Of a DNA stretch of 31,314 bases, positions 8,326-15,390 are shown piece after piece. Within the stretch, counting starts at the first letter, position 1, and every line of letters begins with the position of its first letter. A program made the position numbers and the translations under genes. Source of the DNA: JADGAU01 sp045047105 (GTDB lineage: Bacteria; Pseudomonadota; Gammaproteobacteria; GRL18); assembly GCA_045047105.1 (NCBI GenBank), contig JASFYQ010000110.1:1-31314 (forward strand), given 5' to 3'. The notes below the pieces were generated by a model. The model had not been told where the DNA came from. It did no database searches and saw nothing but the letters and a program-made list of their open reading frames with translations.

Positions 8326-8376
8326 GGTAATTTGTTATCTCGTAATATTGTAACTTATGAATTAGAAAAGGCGGGA

Positions 8377-8405
8377 ATTATACCTGAATTAATAACCGAT
8401 CTCAA
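8377..8405 (-). promoter_or_regulatory. Sigma-70 promoter of the thrS operon
   Basis: On the minus strand a TTGAGA -35 (8400-8405) and a perfect TATAAT -10 (8377-8382) are exactly 17 bp apart, and a G/C-rich discriminator (TTCCCGCC) follows. A GC-rich discriminator is typical of stringently controlled translation genes, which fits the operon content. Confidence 0.88.
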
Positions 8406-8458
8406 AGAGAATAATTAGAAAAATTCATTCAACAAATGAAGATAATAATTACCAAATA

Positions 8459-8467
8459 TGTCATAAT
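8459..8467 (+). promoter_or_regulatory. Extended -10 promoter of yajC-secDF
   Basis: TGTCATAAT (8459-8467) is an extended -10 box 33 bp before the yajC ATG. No good -35 is seen at the right distance, as is common with extended -10 promoters. A GGAG ribosome site (8490-8493) lies 6 nt before the ATG. Confidence 0.55.
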
Positions 8468-8499
8468 GTTCGGGTTTTTTAAAGCTAACGGAGAGAATT

Positions 8500-8850
8500 A
8501 TGAGTATTTTTAACTTTTTCATCAATGATGCAGTTGCAGAAGCGGGTTCATCCTTTGGAGCACAGCCTGAATTATTATCACAATTAATGGTTTTTGGTGG
8601 TATTTTTCTGATTTTTTATTTTTTATTTATTCGTCCTCAAAATAAAAAATTAAAAGAGCATAAGCAAATGACTGAAAGCCTAAAAAAAGGTGATGAAATT
8701 GTGACTAATGGTGGTGTATTAGGGAAAATCACTAGTTTACATGAAAACTTTGTGAGTATTGAAGTAGCTAAAGACATTAATATCCGTGTTCAACGCCAGT
8801 CAATTTCTACTCTAATGCCCAAGGGTACAGTTAAAGCAATTAAAGATTAA
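8500..8850 (+). CDS. yajC: Sec translocon accessory subunit YajC
   Basis: The 116-residue protein has a single transmembrane helix (about 27-46, LMVFGGIFLIFYFLFI) followed by the diagnostic RPQNKKLKEHKQM and a cytosolic domain with GDEIVTNGGVLGKI. It associates with SecD-SecF and SecYEG in the inner membrane. It begins the yajC-secD-secF operon. The usual upstream tgt/queA genes are absent; thrS lies divergently instead. Confidence 0.97.
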   Translation: MSIFNFFINDAVAEAGSSFGAQPELLSQLMVFGGIFLIFYFLFIRPQNKKLKEHKQMTESLKKGDEIVTNGGVLGKITSLHENFVSIEVAKDINIRVQRQSISTLMPKGTVKAIKD

Positions 8851-8943
8851 CAAATTTATAGTTAACAGTTTTAACTCAAACCCGAAAGTAGCGGATTACT
8901 GAAAAAAAATATATAGAATACTTTATTCTTAGAGAAACAACAT

Positions 8944-10854
8944 ATGTTAAATCACTACCCCATGTGGAAAAACCTGCTAATTGCAGCAATCATTGGTTTA
9001 TGTTTTATTTATGCAATGCCAAATATTTTTGGTGAAGATCCAGCCATTCAAGTAGCAACCTCTAAAAGAGGCTTGCAAATTGATACTGAAATTTTGAAAA
9101 AAATAGAAACCGCTTTAAGCGAAAAAAATATTCAGATAAAACGCTCAACTTTACGCCAACAAGTTGGTAAAAGCACCGATCTATTAATTCGTTTCACAAA
9201 TGATGCAGATCAGCTACAGGCCAAGGCCATTATTCAAAAATTATTAGGTGATAAATATGCTGTAGCTATTAACCTTGCTCCTGCAACGCCGCTGTGGTTA
9301 TTGTCAATAAATGCGGAACCTATGTATCTAGGCCTTGATTTACGAGGTGGTGTACATTTTTTAATGCAAGTTGATATGGAAGCTGCTATCAATAAAACCT
9401 TAAAAACCTATGTGAATGATTCTCGCTCACTAATGCGTAAGAAAAAAATTCGTTACCTTGGTGCAAAAAAAGACCAGGCGCAAATATCTCTGCGCTTTAA
9501 AGATAGCCAATCCAGAGCACAGGCTGAAGCCTTATTAACTCGTGAGATGAGGGATATTTTATTTGTTAACAAAGATGATAATGGTCAAACCATCCTAATA
9601 GGAACCATAAAAAAACAAAAACTAAAAGAAATAAAGTTATTTGCACTTAAACAGAATATTACTACTCTTCGTAAAAGAATTGATGAAAAATTTAATGGCC
9701 TGGTCGAACCTATTATCCAACAACAAGGAGATGATCGTATTATTATCCAACTCCCTGGAATTCAAGATACTGCTGGAGCAAAAGATATCCTTGGGGCTAC
9801 AGCAACTCTTGAATATCGTGCTGTGGATGAAGATAATGATGTGCAAAAAGCAGTGGATGGACGTGTACCCGTTGGTTCAAAAATCTTCTATACCCGTGAA
9901 GAAAACCTTAATGGACGATTGATTCCTGCGCGCCCAGTATTATTGAAAAAACGTACTATTGTCACAGGTGATCATGTAACTAACGCCAATGCCAGTATTG
10001 ATTCTGAAACCAATGGTGCTCTGGTTTCTGTAACCCTGGATGGTTATGGCGGTAAAAAAATGGATACCTTTACTAAACACAACGTAGGTAAAGGTATGGC
10101 GGTGGTTTATATAGAAACTAAACGTATTACTTCTGTAGATAAAGATGGTAATAAAGTAGTTTCTACCAAAACTACCGAAGAAGTCATTAGTGTTGCTAAT
10201 ATCCGTGGTAGATTTTCCAACCGATTCCAAACTACAGGATTAGATAGTGTTCAAGAAGCAAATAACTTAGCCTTATTATTGCGCTCTGGCGCATTAGCTG
10301 CTCCCGTGTATATTATTGAAGAACGTACCATTGGTCCAAGCTTAGGTCAGGATAATATTGATAAGGGCTTTAACTCTGTTATTATCGGCTTTATTGCTGT
10401 ACTTATTTTTATGGCTGCCTGGTATTACACTATGGGAATGATTGCAAATTTTGCTCTTGCCCTTAACTTAATTATTATTGTTGCCATATTGTCCTTACTT
10501 CAGGCAACCCTTACCTTACCAGGAATTGCGGGTATTGTACTAACCGTGGGGATGGCAGTAGATGCCAATGTATTGATTTTTGAACGTATACGAGAAGAAT
10601 TACGCAACGGTAATAGTCCCCAAAATAGTATTAATGCAGGTTATGAAAAAGCCTTTATGACTATTGCAGATGCAAACATTACCACATTAATTGCTGCCTT
10701 TGTTTTATTTGTAGTTGGAACAGGCGCCATTAAAGGTTTTGCTATTACCTTATCCATTGGTATTTTAAGCTCAATGTTTACAGCTGTTTTAGTAAGTCGT
10801 GCTATTGTAAATATTGCATATGGAAGCAGAAAGATTAAAAACCTTTCTATTTAG
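8944..10854 (+). CDS. secD: Protein translocase subunit SecD
   Basis: This is a 636-residue RND-superfamily membrane protein. An N-terminal transmembrane helix (about 10-28) is followed by a large periplasmic region starting with YLGLDLRGGVHFLMQVD (about 128-144) and containing IQLPGIQD. The C-terminal five-helix domain (about 465-630) carries TVGMAVDANVLIFERIREE, whose Asp and Arg residues couple proton flow. With SecF it pulls translocating polypeptides into the periplasm using the proton gradient. There is a 93-bp gap to yajC and 78 bp to secF. Confidence 0.98.
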   Translation: MLNHYPMWKNLLIAAIIGLCFIYAMPNIFGEDPAIQVATSKRGLQIDTEILKKIETALSEKNIQIKRSTLRQQVGKSTDLLIRFTNDADQLQAKAIIQKLLGDKYAVAINLAPATPLWLLSINAEPMYLGLDLRGGVHFLMQVDMEAAINKTLKTYVNDSRSLMRKKKIRYLGAKKDQAQISLRFKDSQSRAQAEALLTREMRDILFVNKDDNGQTILIGTIKKQKLKEIKLFALKQNITTLRKRIDEKFNGLVEPIIQQQGDDRIIIQLPGIQDTAGAKDILGATATLEYRAVDEDNDVQKAVDGRVPVGSKIFYTREENLNGRLIPARPVLLKKRTIVTGDHVTNANASIDSETNGALVSVTLDGYGGKKMDTFTKHNVGKGMAVVYIETKRITSVDKDGNKVVSTKTTEEVISVANIRGRFSNRFQTTGLDSVQEANNLALLLRSGALAAPVYIIEERTIGPSLGQDNIDKGFNSVIIGFIAVLIFMAAWYYTMGMIANFALALNLIIIVAILSLLQATLTLPGIAGIVLTVGMAVDANVLIFERIREELRNGNSPQNSINAGYEKAFMTIADANITTLIAAFVLFVVGTGAIKGFAITLSIGILSSMFTAVLVSRAIVNIAYGSRKIKNLSI

Positions 10855-10874
10855 TTCACAAACTCCCTGAATAA

Positions 10875-10903
10875 ATCATTCCTGTATGTTAAGCGGGAAT
10901 GAT
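10875..10903 (+). other. Hairpin between secD and secF
   Basis: ATCATTCC (10875-10882) pairs perfectly with GGAATGAT (10896-10903) around a 13-nt loop. There is no following T-run, so it is more likely an mRNA stability or processing element than a terminator. Confidence 0.5.
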
Positions 10904-10932
10904 AGTTTGATTAGAATATAGGAAAATATATT

Positions 10933-11874
10933 GTGCAAATTTTAACCAATACCTCAATTAAATTCATGGCTCAACGCAAAATAGCTATATTGATATCTAC
11001 CATTTTTATTGTGCTGTCTTTATCTTCAATGATATTCAAAGGTATGCAATTTGGCCTAGACTTTACTGGAGGAACTATTATTGAGGTGGAATATCCAGAT
11101 GCAGTAACTTTAGGCCCGATTAGAAATACATTAAAAGAAAATCAATTCATCGATGCTATCGTCCAACATTTCGGCTCAGCAAATGAGGTATTAGTACGAG
11201 TTGCTCCCCAAGAATCTTTATCCAGTGCTGAAATTTCGACCCGGTTATTATCCATTTTAGAAAAACAAAATAGTCAGGTGCAAATGCGTAGGGTTGAATT
11301 TGTTGGCCCACAAGTTGGAGAAGAACTAACTGAGACTGGAGGAATGGCAATGTTAGCCGCCCTTGGTTGTATTTTGATCTATGTTGCTCTGCGCTTTGAA
11401 TACCGCTTTGCATTAGGCTCTGTAGCAGCCTTAGCACATGATGTAATTATTGTTTTAGGTATTTTTTCACTGTTTAATATTGAATTTGATCTCACCGTAT
11501 TAGCTGCAGTTTTAGCCGTAATTGGATACTCTCTCAACGATACCATTGTGGTCTTTGACCGTATTAGAGAAAATTTTCGAAAAATGAGAAAAGGAACCGC
11601 TATAGAGATTATTGACAGTTCTTTAAACCAGACACTTTCCCGAACTCTGGTTACTTCGTTTACCACAATGATAGTACTTATTGCCTTATTTTTATTTGGT
11701 GGTGAATTAATTCATGGTTTTGCAACAGCTCTATTAATCGGTGTGGTTATTGGTACCTATTCTTCTATTTATGTTGCCAGCTCAGTGCTTGTAGCAATGG
11801 GAGTAAGTAAGGATGACTTGGCTGCAGTGAAAAAAGAAGGGGCTGAGCAGGAAGAAATATACGAAGAAGTATAA
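10933..11874 (+). CDS. secF: Protein translocase subunit SecF
   Basis: The 313-residue partner of SecD has an N-terminal helix (about 16-34), the conserved FGLDFTGGTIIEVEY (about 43-57), a small periplasmic domain and a five-helix bundle (about 137-295) with GYSLNDTIVVFDRIRENFR. The start is GTG (10933-10935) with AGGA 9 nt upstream. The acidic C-terminal tail (EEGAEQ-like, ending EEIYEEV) is cytosolic. It is the last gene of the operon. Confidence 0.98.
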   Translation: MQILTNTSIKFMAQRKIAILISTIFIVLSLSSMIFKGMQFGLDFTGGTIIEVEYPDAVTLGPIRNTLKENQFIDAIVQHFGSANEVLVRVAPQESLSSAEISTRLLSILEKQNSQVQMRRVEFVGPQVGEELTETGGMAMLAALGCILIYVALRFEYRFALGSVAALAHDVIIVLGIFSLFNIEFDLTVLAAVLAVIGYSLNDTIVVFDRIRENFRKMRKGTAIEIIDSSLNQTLSRTLVTSFTTMIVLIALFLFGGELIHGFATALLIGVVIGTYSSIYVASSVLVAMGVSKDDLAAVKKEGAEQEEIYEEV

Positions 11875-11887
11875 CCGCGCCTAACAT

Positions 11888-11917
11888 GAGTGTTATTTCC
11901 TTCTGGATTTAACACTC
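11888..11917. terminator. Hairpin after secF, no T-run
   Basis: GAGTGTTA (11888-11895) pairs with TAACACTC (11910-11917) around a 14-nt loop, between secF and a convergent gene. The stem is good but no T-run follows, so intrinsic termination would be weak; it may protect the mRNA 3' end. Confidence 0.4.
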
Positions 11918-11939
11918 AATGATGAAGAAAACTAATTAT

Positions 11940-12236
11940 TTAAATAGCCTTATCATTCGCTTCAATTTTTTGATCGGGACATTTAGCTATTTTTAAACTA
12001 GGTAGATTACCTGTACCTAAAACATAAAGTAAAATCCCTACGCTGGTAAAAAAGATAATAAAAGCTAATAAACTAGCAAAAATAGGAGTAATAGTACTTT
12101 CCATCCCAAAATAAATGGAAAACACCACACTTAGAATTGCACCTAAAAAACACGCATAAGAAATAAACAGGGTAATCTTTTGCCCCATCTTGCGTTCATC
12201 TGCCAAACCTGGCTCGAAATCTAATAATTTTTGCAA
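11940..12236 (-). CDS. Small two-helix membrane protein, unknown function
   Basis: I do not recognise the family of this 98-residue protein. Two hydrophobic helices are visible, about residues 22-44 (LFISYACFLGAILSVVF) and 49-76 (TPIFASLLAFIIFFTSVGILL). A charged N-terminus (LLDFEPGLADERK) and a polar tail containing a single cysteine (KIAKCPDQ) flank them. Even numbers of helices suggest both ends face the cytosol. It is convergent with secF and has no close partner gene. The sequence looks like a genuine membrane protein rather than a chance frame. Confidence 0.65.
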   Translation of the reverse strand: MQKLLDFEPGLADERKMGQKITLFISYACFLGAILSVVFSIYFGMESTITPIFASLLAFIIFFTSVGILLYVLGTGNLPSLKIAKCPDQKIEANDKAI

Positions 12237-12364
12237 TAGCTTATTCCTTTCACTTAAAGTTAATATTAGTCTACTAATAGGATATAGTAACTAATAATTA
12301 TCTTACATATTTTTTTATTTTGCCAGATATTTTTGATTAACTGCTATTTTATTTTAAATATAAG

Positions 12365-12393
12365 TTGATTATTATATAAGTGAATGCTAATAT
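12365..12393 (+). promoter_or_regulatory. Promoter of the 61-residue membrane protein gene
   Basis: TTGATT (12365-12370) and TAATAT (12388-12393) are 17 bp apart, and the -10 is preceded by TGC, giving an extended -10. Transcription would start near 12400, leaving a leader of about 55 nt before the gene. This location also rules out the upstream ATG at 12384 as a start. Confidence 0.65.
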
Positions 12394-12455
12394 ATATCTC
12401 CATAAGGATATTCCTTTATACTTATTTACTACTTAATTTAAACAGGAGAATGGAA

Positions 12456-12641
12456 ATGGCTGAATTTTTTGTCATAAGCTTTATATTTACATTTATAGCC
12501 GTACCGAGTATTTTAATAACTGGCTTAGCATTATACTTGGTTTTTTGGGGTGGGAAACAATATTTTAAAGGTTTACCTCAAGCTCCTAAAATCACCGCTA
12601 TTACAATGAAAGAAGCATTGCACACTGATGCAATTACATAA
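12456..12641 (+). CDS. Small membrane protein, unknown function
   Basis: The 61-residue product has one long hydrophobic segment (about residues 4-31, VISFIFTFIAVPSILITGLA) and a short polar tail that includes WGGKQYFKGLPQAPK. I do not recognise it. Of two in-frame ATGs 6 bp apart (12450 and 12456), the second is chosen: AGGAG (12444-12448) stands 7 nt before it but only 1 nt before the first. A good promoter precedes it and a strong hairpin follows, so it appears to be a stand-alone expressed gene. Confidence 0.6.
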   Translation: MAEFFVISFIFTFIAVPSILITGLALYLVFWGGKQYFKGLPQAPKITAITMKEALHTDAIT

Positions 12642-12673
12642 AAAAATAGCTACCGCATAGTAAAATATGCGGT
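12641..12673 (-). terminator. Terminator of the nudE-cysQ unit
   Basis: ACCGCATA (12652-12659) and TATGCGGT (12666-12673) form a perfect 8-bp stem with a 6-nt loop. Read on the minus strand, the stem is followed by AGCTA and six T residues (12641-12646), so it terminates transcripts coming from cysQ. In the plus direction A residues follow instead of T, but the hairpin may still protect the small membrane protein mRNA. Confidence 0.7.
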
Positions 12674-12699
12674 TAAAAAATTAGTCTATAGTATAGTCA

Positions 12700-13518
12700 T
12701 TAGTCAGAAAGATATTTTCCCCAGTCTTCCTTCTTATCACCAAAAACCAGAAAATTAGGATTAAGTAAGGAATCTTTAGTATTATAATATAACGTTTTCA
12801 TATTGCTATCTAAGATATATCCACCTGCTTCTTCTACAATGCATTGTGCTGCTGCTGTGTCCCATTCAGAAGTTGGCCCTAAACGAGCATATATATCCGC
12901 ACTACCATCAGCAACCAGGCAAGATTTTATTGAGCTGCCCATTGCTAAAAACTCAACTTCACCAAGACGTTTTATAAAATCTTCATAGTCCTTTCCAGGT
13001 TGGTTATTTCCACAGGTTACAATTATTGGATTGCGCCTCTTAGTCTGTACATGTATAGATTGCACTTTATTTAAACCATCAATTTTATACGCTCCAAGCC
13101 CGTGGTATGCATAATAAGTCAGTCCATGAACAGGTGCATAGATAACACCTAAAATTGCTTTATGTTTGTGAATAAGAGCAATATTAACACTGTATTCGCC
13201 ATTATTATTTATAAATTCACGAGTACCATCTAAAGGATCAACCAACCAATAAGTTTGCCATAATTTACGTTGGCTATATGCGATACTCTCCGATTCTTCG
13301 GATATAATAGCAAAATTACCTTCTAATCTGGATAAGCAAGTAACGATAAGTTTGTTGGCAGCCAAATCTGCATTAGTGACAGGAGTATTATCTTTTTTAC
13401 AATTAATATTGATACATTTCTCAGCAGTTTCAAGAATTTCTTTACCTGCTTGCCAAGCTATATCTATAACCTGAGGTAGTAAAGATTGAAGTAATTTATC
13501 ATTAACCTCTACTTGCAT
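12700..13518 (-). CDS. cysQ: 3'(2'),5'-bisphosphate nucleotidase CysQ
   Basis: The 272-residue protein is an inositol-monophosphatase-fold, Mg-dependent phosphatase. Metal-site motifs are ISEES (about 72-76), DPLDGT (94-99) and SEWDTAAAQCIVEEAGG in the C-terminal half. CysQ hydrolyses 3'-phosphoadenosine 5'-phosphate (PAP) to AMP, recycling the by-product of sulfate activation and sulfotransfer. I choose the ATG at 13516-13518, 5 bp past the nudE stop, with GGGGAG 11 nt upstream; a start at 13545 would add nine residues and overlap nudE. Upstream nudE gives an operon of small nucleotide-cleaning enzymes. Confidence 0.9.
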   Translation of the reverse strand: MQVEVNDKLLQSLLPQVIDIAWQAGKEILETAEKCININCKKDNTPVTNADLAANKLIVTCLSRLEGNFAIISEESESIAYSQRKLWQTYWLVDPLDGTREFINNNGEYSVNIALIHKHKAILGVIYAPVHGLTYYAYHGLGAYKIDGLNKVQSIHVQTKRRNPIIVTCGNNQPGKDYEDFIKRLGEVEFLAMGSSIKSCLVADGSADIYARLGPTSEWDTAAAQCIVEEAGGYILDSNMKTLYYNTKDSLLNPNFLVFGDKKEDWGKYLSD

Positions 13519-13523
13519 ATCAA

Positions 13524-14075
13524 TTATAACTCCCCTTTTTCCCATAGAGACTTTAGTAAATACATTGCTGCGATAGTACGCCCTTCGGTGATATCTTCTC
13601 GCCAGACAAGTTGGTCAATTTCTGTTAAAGAAAAACTCTCAACTATTAGCGGTTCCGGCTCATCACCTTCTAATTGGCTCGGGTATAAATCAGTGGCTAA
13701 AACCAGGTGGGTACTATGGCCAATATATCCTGGTGCAAGAGACATAGCTTTTAAATAACGTAGTTTTTTGGCGGCATAACCAATTTCTTCTTGTAGTTCA
13801 CGGTTGGCAGCATCTAATGGAGGCTCATCATTCTCAATTTTACCTTTTGGAAACATCCATTCATAGCGATCAACTCCTGCACAATATTCACGCACTAACA
13901 TAAATTTATTATCTATAACTGGAATAATCAAAACGCCTCCTCCAGTCGAAGATCCTTTAATTCTTTCGTAACAAGCAGTTTGTCCATTTGAAAAAACCAG
14001 ATCTATTTCTTCAATATTAAATAAACGTGTTTTTGCCAATTGTCGAATGGCTTGTATTGTTGGTTTTTGTTTCAT
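13524..14075 (-). CDS. nudE: ADP compounds hydrolase NudE (Nudix)
   Basis: The 183-residue Nudix hydrolase has a complete Nudix box at residues 78-100 (G78, E84, then RELQEEIGY at 92-100). The surrounding sequence matches E. coli NudE closely (LFNIEEIDLVFSNG, VREYCAGVDRYEW, DLYPSQLEGDEPEPL). NudE cleaves ADP-ribose, Ap3A and NADH to AMP and the partner phosphate. It is followed by cysQ and diverges from yrfG; nudE and yrfG are also near neighbours in E. coli. Confidence 0.93.
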   Translation of the reverse strand: MKQKPTIQAIRQLAKTRLFNIEEIDLVFSNGQTACYERIKGSSTGGGVLIIPVIDNKFMLVREYCAGVDRYEWMFPKGKIENDEPPLDAANRELQEEIGYAAKKLRYLKAMSLAPGYIGHSTHLVLATDLYPSQLEGDEPEPLIVESFSLTEIDQLVWREDITEGRTIAAMYLLKSLWEKGEL

Positions 14076-14200
14076 AATACTAAATAAAAAATTCTAAAAA
14101 TAAATGATAAGCTGTATGTGTTATAAAACTTTAGCATATAAATTACTACTCAAAATAATATATACTACATTATAACGCCTAATAAGAGCATCAACAAATA

Positions 14201-14872
14201 ATGAAAAATAGCAATAATTCCCCTCTTAAATGGGATGAGATTCAAACCGTACTACTGGATATGGATGGTACTTTATTAGATTTACATTTTGATAACTACT
14301 TTTGGCTTCACTACGTGCCCGAATGTTATGCAAAAAAAAACAATCTGAGTTTTGAGCAGGCTCATAAACACTTAATCCCCCGTTTTAAAGCAATTGAAGG
14401 CACTATGGATTGGTATTGTGTGGATTATTGGAGTAAACAACTTGATCTTGATATTGCTATTTTAAAAGAGCAAATAGCACATTTAATTCAACTCCACCCT
14501 CATGTACTGGAGTTTTTAGACTGGTTAAAATTACAAGGGAAAAAACGAGTACTGGTCACTAATGCCCACCAAAAAAGTTTGTCAATTAAACTAAAAAATA
14601 CGCCTCTGGGAGATTATCTGGATCAAATTATTAGCTCTCATGAGCTGGGAATACCTAAAGAAGAAAAAAAATTCTGGGGTAAGTTACAAACTATTATAAC
14701 TTATGATCCAAATAAAACCTTATTAATTGATGATAATATACAGGTATTAAAAAGTGCTAAGAATTATGGAATTAAGCACCTACTGGCCATTAGTAAACCT
14801 GATTCAAAACACCAGTCAAAAACTATCCGGGGCTTTATCACTGCCGACAATTTCAGTGAAGTTTTCCCTTAA
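14201..14872 (+). CDS. yrfG: GMP/IMP nucleotidase YrfG (HAD family)
   Basis: The 223-residue HAD hydrolase has motif I DMDGTLLD (D20 nucleophile, D22), motif II VTNAH, motif III Lys in GIPKEEKKFW and motif IV LLIDDN. The segment FDNYFW followed by WYCVDYWSKQL is characteristic of YrfG, which dephosphorylates GMP and IMP. It diverges from nudE across a 125-bp AT-rich gap that must hold both promoters. It ends 6 bp from the convergent YkgJ-like gene. Confidence 0.92.
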   Translation: MKNSNNSPLKWDEIQTVLLDMDGTLLDLHFDNYFWLHYVPECYAKKNNLSFEQAHKHLIPRFKAIEGTMDWYCVDYWSKQLDLDIAILKEQIAHLIQLHPHVLEFLDWLKLQGKKRVLVTNAHQKSLSIKLKNTPLGDYLDQIISSHELGIPKEEKKFWGKLQTIITYDPNKTLLIDDNIQVLKSAKNYGIKHLLAISKPDSKHQSKTIRGFITADNFSEVFP

Positions 14873-14878
14873 AAAACA

Positions 14879-15298
14879 TTAATCCCATTTTTTAAAACGT
14901 TTACGACAATACTTTAATAATTCATCATAATTTTTAAAGTATAGTTCAAAGCCTTCTTCTGCTGGCGAGTCGAATTCGCAATAATCATTGGAATAGTCGC
15001 GACAAATATCTGGTCTAGTTTCATAAATACCACAGCCTCCTTTTGCATCTAAATATTCACACGGGGTTAAAAACATTAAAAACCAACCATCTGAATCTTT
15101 GTAAAATTCTACATATTTATGTGCTACTTGCCATAGCATTACTTGAAACTCTGATTTTTTCCTTGGAGTATCAATTTGTTGGGTAACATATTGGCAGCAT
15201 CTAGTCTCTGGGCAATAACTGCATTTATTTTCAGAGGTAAGTTGTTTTGCTGTAGGCTGCTCAGCTAAGTTGTAAATTTGCTTTGTTTCTAAGTTCAA
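14879..15298 (-). CDS. YkgJ-family cysteine-cluster protein
   Basis: The 139-residue protein has the YkgJ/UPF0153-type zinc or iron chelating pattern: CSYCPETRCC (C26, C29, C34, C35), then C80, GGCGIY (C89), RPDICRDY (C99) and C107. The family is widespread and its biochemical role is unsettled; metal binding is predicted from the cysteines. It is monocistronic, convergent with yrfG and divergent from the hybrid kinase. Confidence 0.85.
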   Translation of the reverse strand: MNLETKQIYNLAEQPTAKQLTSENKCSYCPETRCCQYVTQQIDTPRKKSEFQVMLWQVAHKYVEFYKDSDGWFLMFLTPCEYLDAKGGCGIYETRPDICRDYSNDYCEFDSPAEEGFELYFKNYDELLKYCRKRFKKWD

Positions 15299-15341
15299 TT
15301 ATAATAACCAGGCATAACTAGAAGATGGATTACCTATGGAA

Positions 15342-15390
15342 TAGGCATATTTATGAGATACCAACGTTTATGAAAAATTCACGTTTATGA
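15342..15390 (+). promoter_or_regulatory. Two overlapping six-codon micro-ORFs leading into the kinase gene
   Basis: ATGs stand at 15353, 15370 and 15387, exactly 17 bp apart. The first two open MRYQRL-stop and MKNSRL-stop; each stop is an ATGA that overlaps the next start. The third ATG begins the kinase (MKYLRY). The only purine-rich ribosome site (GGAATAGG, ending 15345) is 7 nt before the first ATG, and none is seen before the kinase ATG. The kinase is therefore probably translated by reinitiation. Confidence 0.5.

Noticed and set aside
8326..8376. tRNA-like translational operator before thrS as in E. coli
   Set aside because: The leader from the predicted transcription start is only about 45 nt and shows no anticodon-like arm.
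13519..13545. Longer CysQ N-terminus starting MGKRG
   Set aside because: It would overlap nudE by 22 bp, and the later ATG has a purine-rich ribosome site and gives the normal N-terminal helix start.
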